Shown here one piece after another: positions 1-6,089 of a DNA stretch of 8,530 nt. The notes beneath the pieces are model-generated. The model saw only the letters and a program-made list of their open reading frames with translations. It was not told the origin of the DNA and ran no database searches. The stretch covers positions 1 to 8,530 of the forward strand of contig JAGBOM010000071.1 of NCBI GenBank assembly GCA_017633865.1, written 5' to 3'. Position numbers and translations under genes: made by a program. Every line of letters starts with the position of its first letter. The stretch's first letter is position 1. This DNA comes from Opitutales bacterium. GTDB lineage: Bacteria > Verrucomicrobiota > Verrucomicrobiia > Opitutales > Intestinicryptomonadaceae.

Positions 1-2
1 TC

Positions 3-599
3 GACAGGATTGTAAGCATTTACAAGGCGTGCAAAAAATGCGGGCGCGTTTTTGTCTGCGATATTTATACCGCCCTTATTCTTTGGCAGATGGGCAAGCT
101 TGGCGCGAAAGTTCCGCAAATGACGTGGAGCGACGTGCGCGTTTTGTCGCGCGGCGAAATTTTTGCCCGCCATAGAAAATTACTAGAAAAATCCATGGAC
201 ATTCTCGGGGTTCGCGATTTCAGAAGTTTGGTTTATTCGCGCGGGATTGGCATAACCTTGGAAGAGATTGCCGCAGCCCCCGGGAAATTTTTGATTAAGA
301 CAAACCAAATCGAGGCGGTTATGAAAGAATGCCGCATGAAGCGGGCAAACATAATATATTCGATGTGGAGCGGCTATATGGATAAAAAGTTCGACCCGCT
401 CGGGCGCTACCAAGCGCTTGAGGCGGGCAATGTTTTCAGCAAAATCCACGCAAGCGGGCATATCGGGCGCGAGGAGCTGTTTGATTTTATAGACGCGCTT
501 TCGCCGAAAAAACTGGTGCCTTTCCACACAAACGCGCCCGAAAAATTCAAAGAAAAATACCCCCGCGCCATTACCTGCGCCGGGGATATTTGCGTGTAA
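3..599 (+). CDS. Metallo-beta-lactamase fold hydrolase with beta-CASP/RNA-specificity region, C-terminal part
   Basis: The reading frame is open from the first bases of the window, so this is the C-terminal 198 residues of a longer protein; the ATG at 90 is internal. The first visible residues (RIVSIYKACKKCGRVFVCD) resemble the beta-CASP segment of RNase J-like and related MBL-fold hydrolases. The end carries the expected late motifs: HASGH followed by an acidic helix, then PKKLVPFHT and a PEKF segment. In this family such histidines help bind the active-site metal or shape the nucleic-acid pocket. The N-terminal HxHxDH metal site would lie upstream and cannot be seen. Likely role (family knowledge plus inference): a zinc-dependent hydrolase acting on RNA or a similar phosphodiester. 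It ends 20 bases from the stop of a convergent AT-rich gene. Confidence is good for the fold, low for the substrate. Confidence 0.75.
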   Translation, partial: DRIVSIYKACKKCGRVFVCDIYTALILWQMGKLGAKVPQMTWSDVRVLSRGEIFARHRKLLEKSMDILGVRDFRSLVYSRGIGITLEEIAAAPGKFLIKTNQIEAVMKECRMKRANIIYSMWSGYMDKKFDPLGRYQALEAGNVFSKIHASGHIGREELFDFIDALSPKKLVPFHTNAPEKFKEKYPRAITCAGDICV

Positions 600-619
600 A
601 TTTACTGTGAGCTTTTTTG

Positions 620-1402
620 CTATTTTGATGTTAGACCCAATTCTTCGGGGTCTGCCACGACGATTTTTACATCTAATTCTTTCGCAATTTTTTTGATTTC
701 TTTTATTTTTTTTACATCTTCTGCGGGTTTTGTGCCCTCAAAAAACAACACAGCCATCTTTATTTTTTTTGCGTTTTTTACGGTGTATTCTGAATCTTTA
801 TATATGAATCTTTTGCCGTTGGCTTCTTTTAAGATTTTGCTAATACCTGAGTCTTCTTCTCTAGGTTCTTTTCCTCCCAGCAGATGGTAATATGCGGCAA
901 TTTCAAGAATAGCTCTAAGCGCGGATTCTTCGGAATCTGCATACTTTACTTCTACTATATAAATGGTTCCTCGCCCCGTATATGTCAGGAGATCAATTTT
1001 GCCGTAATCGCTCTTTCCCTTGTCCGATTTCTGCTCGTCTTTTATCGGAAGTTGAAAATAAAAGGGTATTCCCAATTTTCTTATCTTGCGCCTCTTGATC
1101 ACTATTTCTTTGACGAAATTCTCTTCTTCGCGCTCAGATTCATTAACTTTACATTCTGAATGATCTAAGAAATAAGTATTATTACCTCTAGGTTTTCTTT
1201 TTACAGGATCTTTTTTTTGGAATTTTTCTTTTATAGTAAGGATATTTTTTGAGATATATTCTGCGTAATATTTTCGCAATTCAAAGGTTTTGTAATTTAT
1301 AAAATCTTCCTTGTAGAGCCCCCAAAAATCTTCGTCTTTTGTTTCTTTGAAAACTTGATCAATTTTATTGCGATATTCTTGAGTGTTACGATATTTTGGC
1401 AT
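620..1402 (-). CDS. PD-(D/E)XK nuclease-like protein, AT-rich, probably acquired
   Basis: A 260-residue protein with no signal peptide or membrane segment. The centre carries a PD-(D/E)XK core: GKIDLL (D137), a short loop, then IVEVKYA (E151, K153), followed by a helix RAILEIAAYYHLL that occupies the place of the usual Q/E-bearing helix. A glutamate-rich helix near residue 92-100 could supply the early acidic residue. The N-terminal third is lysine-rich and helical and may bind nucleic acid. The start is ATG at 1402 with AAAAGGA eight bases upstream. A candidate promoter sits just before it. Base composition is much richer in A and T than the genes on both sides, which suggests transfer. No methyltransferase or other restriction partner is adjacent. 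It could be a restriction-like endonuclease, a repair enzyme or an inactive relative; the fold is fairly sure, the role is not. Confidence 0.65.
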   Translation of the reverse strand: MPKYRNTQEYRNKIDQVFKETKDEDFWGLYKEDFINYKTFELRKYYAEYISKNILTIKEKFQKKDPVKRKPRGNNTYFLDHSECKVNESEREEENFVKEIVIKRRKIRKLGIPFYFQLPIKDEQKSDKGKSDYGKIDLLTYTGRGTIYIVEVKYADSEESALRAILEIAAYYHLLGGKEPREEDSGISKILKEANGKRFIYKDSEYTVKNAKKIKMAVLFFEGTKPAEDVKKIKEIKKIAKELDVKIVVADPEELGLTSK

Positions 1403-1439
1403 ATTGTATATCCTTTTAATTATTGTTTAGTTAAAATTT

Positions 1440-1467
1440 ATTATACAGCGTATTGCGCAAAAGTAAA
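1440..1467 (-). promoter_or_regulatory. Candidate sigma70-like promoter for the 620-1402 gene
   Basis: Read on the minus strand, TTTACT and a perfect TATAAT are separated by 16 bases. The TATAAT lies about 38 bases before the ATG at 1402. The element lies just past the end of the 1482-2009 gene, so the AT-rich nuclease gene probably has its own promoter and does not depend on read-through. Confidence 0.5.
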
Positions 1468-1481
1468 GCTTTTTTGTATTT

Positions 1482-2009
1482 TTACGATTGGATTGTGAGG
1501 GAAATTTGGATGTCGCAGGCGCTTATCAGGGCGGTGTCGGGCAGCGCAAAAAATCCGTCGCAAAAGAAGTGGTGCATGGCATGGCATATGTGGATTGAAT
1601 ATTTGCTGAGCGGCTTGAAAATCTCGATATCCCAATTATCCTCTTCCATGAGAATTGAAACTCTGTCGGGGGTGTCGGCGGCGCAGAGGGAGATGGAATA
1701 GGGCGGCTGGCGCAGAATGATGTCGGTTAGCTCTTCACGGTCGCTTTCTATGGAAATTTCGCCCAAAATTTCGTATTCGCCGTCTAAAACAAATGGGCTT
1801 TTTCCGTTTTTTAGCGCCGTTTCCAATACGTGTTTTGCGGAGAGAGCCTTGTCGAATATTTCGTGCGACTTGCGAAGAAGCGCAGCGTTTATCTCTTTTA
1901 TTTTCGCGGTATTTTCGGGCGTAAATTTAAACTGCGCGTCAAGCGCGGCTTTGCGCGCCCGCAGCCGCCTGCGCCCGCCGTTTATAAGTATATGTTCTTT
2001 GCTATTCAT
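1482..2009 (-). CDS. Hypothetical protein overlapping the FtsK-like gene
   Basis: A 175-residue protein that I do not recognise. Residues 1-80 are basic at the start and then mostly helical; the second half alternates short hydrophobic strands, with a cysteine/histidine-rich segment (ICHAMHHFFCDGFF) near residues 140-155. There is no signal peptide or clear membrane helix. The ATG at 2009 lies inside the last codons of the upstream FtsK-like gene (ATGAATAG, 8-base overlap), and no Shine-Dalgarno sequence precedes it, so translational coupling is likely. The frame stays open further upstream, but that stretch is the body of the FtsK-like gene and is not expected to be translated here. Close coupling suggests the two products act together or that one depends on the other's expression. 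No function is assigned. Confidence 0.6.
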   Translation of the reverse strand: MNSKEHILINGGRRRLRARKAALDAQFKFTPENTAKIKEINAALLRKSHEIFDKALSAKHVLETALKNGKSPFVLDGEYEILGEISIESDREELTDIILRQPPYSISLCAADTPDRVSILMEEDNWDIEIFKPLSKYSIHICHAMHHFFCDGFFALPDTALISACDIQISLTIQS

Positions 2010-2838
2010 AATTTGGAGTTTGCAGGGTTTGTATGATTCTGCCGCCTTTGCCGGCATGCAGAAACACGCATTGGCTTTCAGAAATATCCGCGTCCGCATT
2101 CGATTCAATCAAAACGCTGTTTCTCGGATTTTTGATTTTGCCGCAAAACGACATTCGCGAGGGAAAATAGGCGTCGAACACATCTCTTGAAATGGTTTCC
2201 TCCGCATAGTTGGACGCGGCGACTATCAAAAAAACTCCCGTGTTTTTTGCGTAAAACGCCTTGCATGCCAAAGCGCAGGCGAGATTTTCGTTAGTCTTTC
2301 GCGCGGGCAGCCGCGAATAGTCGAAGGTGATTGAAACAATAAGCGGCAGCTTTTGTTGGGGGCGCGTTTTGTTGTGTCTGAAAAAATCCAGATTTTCTTT
2401 TGCGAGCAAGTTGTGCCTGTCGCGGTAAGTACGGTAAAGATTTTGAGAGCCCGCAAGTATTTCGGGCGCGGTTATGTTTATTTTGCCGCCGAGCAAATGG
2501 GGCAGGGGTTGGGCGCAGGCGAACGCGTCTTTTTTATGGGCGTTTATGCAAAGCTTCAACTCTTCGGGGGAGTATTTCGACGCGAAAAATTTTATGAGGA
2601 AATTCAGGTAAGAATATATTTTGCCCGCGCCGCCGCCAATTAAGAGGTGTTGCGCCTTGAAAAAATCTGCAACCATCCATTTGCCGCCGTCCGACAATCC
2701 CAGCGGCAGAGGGAAAACGTTCTGCGGAAAATCTTTTAATTCGGGCAGCGCAAAAAAATTCATGGCGGTATTTTGCGGAATGGGCGCGTCAAAATGCGTC
2801 GCGCCCGCGCGAATGCGTAAAAATTTGCCGCGGCGCAC
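2002..2838 (-). CDS. Degenerate FtsK/SpoIIIE-type translocase motor domain, probably ATPase-dead
   Basis: A 278-residue protein that can be followed by eye along the FtsK motor. It shows the end of the alpha subdomain (RIRAG...APIPQNTA, residues 8-25), the PLPLG...VADFFKAQHLLIGG entry strand (44-69), SPEELKL and LPHLL (90-116), and the late PSRMSF and VFLHAG segments (226-263). The catalytic motifs are gone. Walker A (GxTGSGKS in FtsK) is here GGGAGKIYS, two residues short. Walker B (VVxVDEF) is here LIVSITF, with no aspartate-glutamate pair. The N-terminal membrane region, most of the alpha subdomain and the DNA-reading gamma domain are absent. The start is uncertain: GTG at 2838 lacks a ribosome binding site, and an ATG at 2866 is in the +1 frame and stops after 25 codons. 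It is either a retained pseudo-ATPase that could pair with intact FtsK, or a relic not yet broken by stops. Confidence 0.65.
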   Translation of the reverse strand: MRRGKFLRIRAGATHFDAPIPQNTAMNFFALPELKDFPQNVFPLPLGLSDGGKWMVADFFKAQHLLIGGGAGKIYSYLNFLIKFFASKYSPEELKLCINAHKKDAFACAQPLPHLLGGKINITAPEILAGSQNLYRTYRDRHNLLAKENLDFFRHNKTRPQQKLPLIVSITFDYSRLPARKTNENLACALACKAFYAKNTGVFLIVAASNYAEETISRDVFDAYFPSRMSFCGKIKNPRNSVLIESNADADISESQCVFLHAGKGGRIIQTLQTPNYE

Positions 2839-2890
2839 TTTGTCGCGCAGGAGGTTTAGAATTCATGCAAATTTAAAGAAAGGATTTTTT

Positions 2891-3061
2891 ATGTCGGCAG
2901 TATTGGAGGGAATTTGCGTTTGCGCGCTGTATTTTGCGATTTGGTTTTGCCAGGAATGCACGCTGTGGGATTTTTCGCAAAACGGCGATTCCGCCCCGCC
3001 GCCCGCCGAAGAGCCTTGCAAGTCTTGCGATCTTGAAAATTCGGACAAGCCGGAAGATTAA
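2891..3061 (+). CDS. Small cysteine-rich membrane-anchored protein
   Basis: A 56-residue protein starting at ATG 2891, with AAAGAAAGGA ending six bases upstream. Residues 3-19 form a hydrophobic segment that could be a membrane anchor or an uncleaved signal. Two CxxC pairs follow (C20/C23 and C43/C46), with C9 and C11 inside the hydrophobic part. The tail is rich in proline and acidic residues and ends in PED. It is transcribed away from the FtsK-like gene (52 bases between starts) and towards the WYL regulator. Its 15-base start context is identical to that of the regulator. The CxxC pairs could bind metal or form disulfides. I do not recognise a family; the good ribosome binding site is the main reason to call it real. 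Confidence 0.5.
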   Translation: MSAVLEGICVCALYFAIWFCQECTLWDFSQNGDSAPPPAEEPCKSCDLENSDKPED

Positions 3062-3150
3062 AGTTTTTAGGCGCATTGTGGGGCTGGGGCGGGGAGAATT
3101 TCGCGCGGCGCGGGGAAATTTTTTTTGCGGGCGGGCGACGTATTTTGTCG

Positions 3151-3168
3151 CAATTCTTTGAAAAATTG
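3151..3168. promoter_or_regulatory. Imperfect 18-base palindrome upstream of the WYL regulator gene
   Basis: CAATTCTTTGAAAAATTG matches its own reverse complement at 14 of 18 positions, with perfect CAATT/AATTG ends. It lies 27 bases before the ATG at 3196, where an autoregulatory operator would be expected. A 5-base GCGAC/GTCGC inverted repeat abuts it at 3135-3151. Such short palindromes occur by chance in AT-rich spacers, so this is only a candidate operator. Confidence 0.25.
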
Positions 3169-3195
3169 TTTTCATAAAAAGCAAAAGGATTTTTT

Positions 3196-4200
3196 ATGCC
3201 GAAAAACAACAACAATAACACTCTGGCGCGGCAGTGGGAAATGCTCAAAATGATTCCCAAAAAAGCCCCGGGCATCACCGCCGCCGAGCTTGTCGCCAAG
3301 CTTTCGTACGCGGGCATTGACGTGTCGAAGCGCACGGTTGAGCGCGATTTGCGCGACCTGTCGCTGATTTTCCCGATAGCCTCGACCGAAGATTCCGCAC
3401 CCTTCGGCTGGTACTGGATACGCGACATCGGCTGCGAATTCGGCGGGGTGGAAATTTCAGAGGCGGTGTCGCTTGCGCTTGCCGAGGACGTCTTGAAAAG
3501 CGTGCTGCCTGTCTCTATGCTGAAATCGCTCGAGCCGCGCTTCAAGTCGGCGCGCAAAAAGCTCGCGGCTCTCGATAATTTGCCGATTTCGAGGCTCGGC
3601 AGCAAGGTTCGGTATATCCCCGATTCGCTGCCGACGTCGCTGCCTTTCGTAAAAAGCGCGGTCTTGGAAAATGTGCAGAGCGCGCTTATAAACGGCCGCA
3701 AAATAAAGGCGGTTTACGACCCCATCGGGCAGGAGACAAAGGAGCGCGTGCTGAACCCGCTCGGCTTTGTGCAGCGCGGCGCGCGCGCCTATCTTATCGC
3801 GAGCATCGGGGAATACGAAAACCCAGTGCAGTTTGCCATGCAGCGTTTCAGGTCCGCGGAAATTTTGCAGGAAGAGGCAAAACTCCCCAAGGGCTTTTCG
3901 CTTGAAAAATATCTGGAAAGCGGCGCGATGCAGTTCGGGCAGGGAGGTGTTGTTAAGCTGAAAGCGAATGTTTCCGAGACGCTTGCAATGTACCTTGGCG
4001 AATGCGAAATCTCGCCCGACCAAAAACTTCGATTCGCCAACGGCAAATGGCAGCTCTCGGCGACAGTTAGAAACTCCTGGCAGCTGATGTTCTGGCTGCG
4101 CTCGCAGGGCTCGGAAATCGAGGTTCTTTCGCCGAAGTCGATCCGCGGCGACATCCTCACAGACGCCAAAAAAATTGTCAAAAACTATGGGCATGCTTAA
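3196..4200 (+). CDS. HTH/WYL-domain transcriptional regulator
   Basis: A 334-residue protein in the usual size range for YafY-type WYL regulators. Residues 10-75 form the DeoR-like winged helix-turn-helix: ITAAELVAKL, then the recognition helix VSKRTVERDLRDL, then a wing ending GWYWI. Residues about 163-223 form the WYL domain (KIKAVYDP, RVLNPLGFVQRG, AYLIAS, FAMQRFRSAEI). The signature tripeptide reads A-Y-L here, with alanine in place of tryptophan. The C-terminal part (about 250-330) fits the WCX extension. WYL domains are thought to sense nucleic acid or nucleotide ligands and often control defence or DNA-damage genes. The start is ATG 3196 with AAAAGGA six bases upstream. The gene overlaps the exonuclease gene by 8 bases, so it probably controls an operon containing that exonuclease, and perhaps itself through the palindrome at 3151. 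Confidence 0.88.
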   Translation: MPKNNNNNTLARQWEMLKMIPKKAPGITAAELVAKLSYAGIDVSKRTVERDLRDLSLIFPIASTEDSAPFGWYWIRDIGCEFGGVEISEAVSLALAEDVLKSVLPVSMLKSLEPRFKSARKKLAALDNLPISRLGSKVRYIPDSLPTSLPFVKSAVLENVQSALINGRKIKAVYDPIGQETKERVLNPLGFVQRGARAYLIASIGEYENPVQFAMQRFRSAEILQEEAKLPKGFSLEKYLESGAMQFGQGGVVKLKANVSETLAMYLGECEISPDQKLRFANGKWQLSATVRNSWQLMFWLRSQGSEIEVLSPKSIRGDILTDAKKIVKNYGHA

Positions 4201-4702
4201 TTTTACCGCGATTGATTTTGAAACCGCAAACTGCGCAAGAAGCAGCGTTTGCAGCGTGGGCGCGGTGTTTGTGCGCGGCGGCGAAATTGTTGATTCGTTT
4301 TACAGCCTGATACGCCCGACGCCGAATTTCTACACGCTAAGCCGCGTCCACGGGCTTTGCAGAAGCGACACCGACGCGGCATGCGCGTTCCCCGATGTGT
4401 GGGCTGAAATATCCGATAAAATCGGCAATTTCCCGCTTGTGGCGCACTTTGCTGCTTTCGACGAATCGTGCCTGAGGGCGGCTTTTGAAGCCTATGAAAT
4501 GCCGTACCCAAATTATAAATTTTATTGCACCTGCCGGGGGGCGAGGAAGTACTTTTCGGGGCAGCCCGAACCCTTCCGCCAGGCAAACGCGACGCTTGAC
4601 AAAGTCTGCGAATATTTCGGCTTTGAGCTCGACCACCATCACGCGCTTTCCGACGCCACCGCCTGCGCCCAAATAGCGCTTAAAATAAAGGAATATCTCT
4701 GA
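4193..4702 (+). CDS. DEDDh-type 3'-5' exonuclease (DNA polymerase III epsilon-like)
   Basis: A 169-residue protein that is essentially one RNase T/DnaQ-type exonuclease domain. Exo I is FTAIDFETAN (D8, E10), Exo II is VAHFAAFDESCL (D90), and Exo III is HHALSDATACA (H149, D154), so all the metal-binding acidic residues and the general-base histidine are present. The domain hydrolyses DNA or RNA from the 3' end with two metal ions. I chose ATG 4193 because the family usually starts only a few residues before Exo I; ATG 4187 is also in frame and adds two residues. The ATG lies in the tail of the regulator gene (ATGCTTAA, 8-base overlap) without a clear ribosome binding site, so translation is probably coupled. 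As a stand-alone domain it is more likely a repair, RNA-trimming or defence enzyme than a replicative proofreading subunit. Confidence 0.88.
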   Translation: MLNFTAIDFETANCARSSVCSVGAVFVRGGEIVDSFYSLIRPTPNFYTLSRVHGLCRSDTDAACAFPDVWAEISDKIGNFPLVAHFAAFDESCLRAAFEAYEMPYPNYKFYCTCRGARKYFSGQPEPFRQANATLDKVCEYFGFELDHHHALSDATACAQIALKIKEYL

Positions 4703-4765
4703 AAATATTGGCTTATATAACATTGGCAGCCATACCCTGCGCCCGTAGCTCCGCCCCTATATTGG

Positions 4766-4793
4766 TTGACAATTGAACAAAAGATGTTAAAAT
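4766..4793 (+). promoter_or_regulatory. Sigma70-like promoter for the 4826-6079 gene
   Basis: A perfect TTGACA at 4766-4771 and TAAAAT at 4788-4793 are separated by 16 bases. Transcription would start near 4800, about 25 bases before the ATG at 4826. The composition shifts from GC-rich to AT-rich just upstream of this element, so the promoter appears to travel with the AT-rich gene. Confidence 0.6.
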
Positions 4794-4825
4794 TTCTTAT
4801 GGAAATAAAATAATGGATATATAAA

Positions 4826-6079
4826 ATGGAAAACGAAAAAGACATAGAAGACATATTTGACAAAATAAAAGAAATTCTCGGTGAAAAACAAAAGACAGAT
4901 GAGAAACTAAAATTCAATATTTTCTCCGCAATTTCTGATGTTTTTTACAGGGAGAATTTCCATAGCGACATTCTTTGTATGCTTTTAAAACGAGAGGAAA
5001 TTTTTGCTTCTCTTATAAAGTATCTTTTTGGGGATCTGTATTTTGAAAAAATAAATGGCGATCATGTTGTTTCAAAAGAATATTCAACCAATGATGGGGA
5101 GAATGATGGAAGAATAGATATTTTTATCCAATATAAAGTAGAAAAAAAAGGCCATTGCATTATATTGGAAAACAAAATCAATAAGGCTGTTGATCAATAC
5201 AGACAATTATATCGGTACTATGACCATTGTAGAAAAAACAATACGGTGGACAAAATTATATATTTAACGTTTGATAAAAATGAAGAACCAAACTTTGGTA
5301 ATGGATATAAAGGTGACGAGACAGAAAAGATTAAGCAGCTTCTTTGGTCTGTCGATGCTGAAAATTTTTGCGAAAAAATCTTAAATCCTAAAAATGTAAA
5401 AGATGAAAATATTTCAAGTGCGTTAATTCAATACAAAAATCTTATAAACTATATAAAAGGGAGTTCTATTATGTGTGCAAATAAAGAAATTTATGAATTG
5501 GTAAAAGAAGGCAAAAATAGATATAAAATTTTAAAAGACTTTTGCGAGGTATTCAATAATTTTACAAGTTATGTCGCTAAGGATGTTTTTGAAGAGATGA
5601 GAGAGAAAAATGTTGTTAAAATCTTAAAAAATTCTTTACCAAATTCCGTATGTAATAAAAATTTTATTTTTTTTGATTCAGCCAAAATAGAAGACAATCG
5701 AGAAGAGTATAAAAATATTAATTATGGATTTAGATTAGAGTTTTGCTTTGAACTTGATTCTTTCTCTATACAATTTCGTTATTATGGGTATAGAGGAATA
5801 GATGACGCGGCTTTGAAGGAAATTGTAGATGAAAAAGATATCTTGAATAAAATAGAAAATATATTTAATGAAAATATATTTAATGAAAAAATTACTCGGA
5901 CGCCTAGCGAAAAAGACAAAACTTCAATAAAATATATTTATAGTATAGATGAGCTTGACAATATTGAAGAAATAAAAAAATTTTTAACTTCTGGTGATAT
6001 GAAAAATTTATATATCGAACTAGATAACTCCATTTTGGGTTATTTAGATAAACGAAAAAACGAAAACACGGAGCAATAA
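4826..6079 (+). CDS. PDDEXK_4-type PD-(D/E)XK nuclease superfamily protein, AT-rich, probably acquired
   Basis: A 417-residue, lysine- and asparagine-rich soluble protein. The N-terminal 150 residues match the PDDEXK_4 pattern: NIFSAISDVFYRENFHSDIL (E43, H46, D48), GRIDIFI (D98), CIILENKI (E115, K117) and DQYRQLYRYY (Q127). All expected catalytic positions are occupied. The C-terminal 200 residues are helical with some strands and have no recognised domain. Family members are often found in variable genome regions and are assumed to cut DNA, but few have been studied. The start is ATG 4826, with only a weak GGA upstream and a strong promoter before it. The gene is much more AT-rich than the genes on both sides and holds a 15-base tandem duplication. 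It ends 8 bases before the broken FtsK frame begins. The fold is confident; the biological role is inferred. Confidence 0.78.
   Translation: MENEKDIEDIFDKIKEILGEKQKTDEKLKFNIFSAISDVFYRENFHSDILCMLLKREEIFASLIKYLFGDLYFEKINGDHVVSKEYSTNDGENDGRIDIFIQYKVEKKGHCIILENKINKAVDQYRQLYRYYDHCRKNNTVDKIIYLTFDKNEEPNFGNGYKGDETEKIKQLLWSVDAENFCEKILNPKNVKDENISSALIQYKNLINYIKGSSIMCANKEIYELVKEGKNRYKILKDFCEVFNNFTSYVAKDVFEEMREKNVVKILKNSLPNSVCNKNFIFFDSAKIEDNREEYKNINYGFRLEFCFELDSFSIQFRYYGYRGIDDAALKEIVDEKDILNKIENIFNENIFNEKITRTPSEKDKTSIKYIYSIDELDNIEEIKKFLTSGDMKNLYIELDNSILGYLDKRKNENTEQ
5855..5884 (+). repeat. Two tandem copies of a 15-base unit inside the nuclease gene
   Basis: GAAAATATATTTAAT occurs twice head to tail and is followed by a partial third copy (GAAAAA). 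Being a multiple of three, it adds a five-residue ENIFN duplication without changing the frame. Probably replication slippage in AT-rich DNA. Confidence 0.8.
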
Positions 6080-6089
6080 AGACTTTTGA

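Noticed and set aside
3062..3195. A regulatory RNA or promoter in the spacer before the WYL gene
   Set aside because: Only short hairpins and a weak palindrome are visible and there is no convincing -35/-10 pair; only the palindrome is listed.
4175..4192. Longer exonuclease starts at TTG 4175 or ATG 4187
   Set aside because: The family normally begins a few residues before Exo I, which fits ATG 4193; ATG 4187 cannot be fully excluded.
3457..4194. A 245-codon open frame on the minus strand opposite the WYL gene
   Set aside because: It lies wholly inside the well-supported regulator gene, has no recognisable domain, and is explained by GC-rich codon composition.
620..6079. A type II restriction-modification system built from the PD-(D/E)XK genes
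   Set aside because: No methyltransferase motifs occur anywhere in the window, so the pairing that defines such a system is missing.
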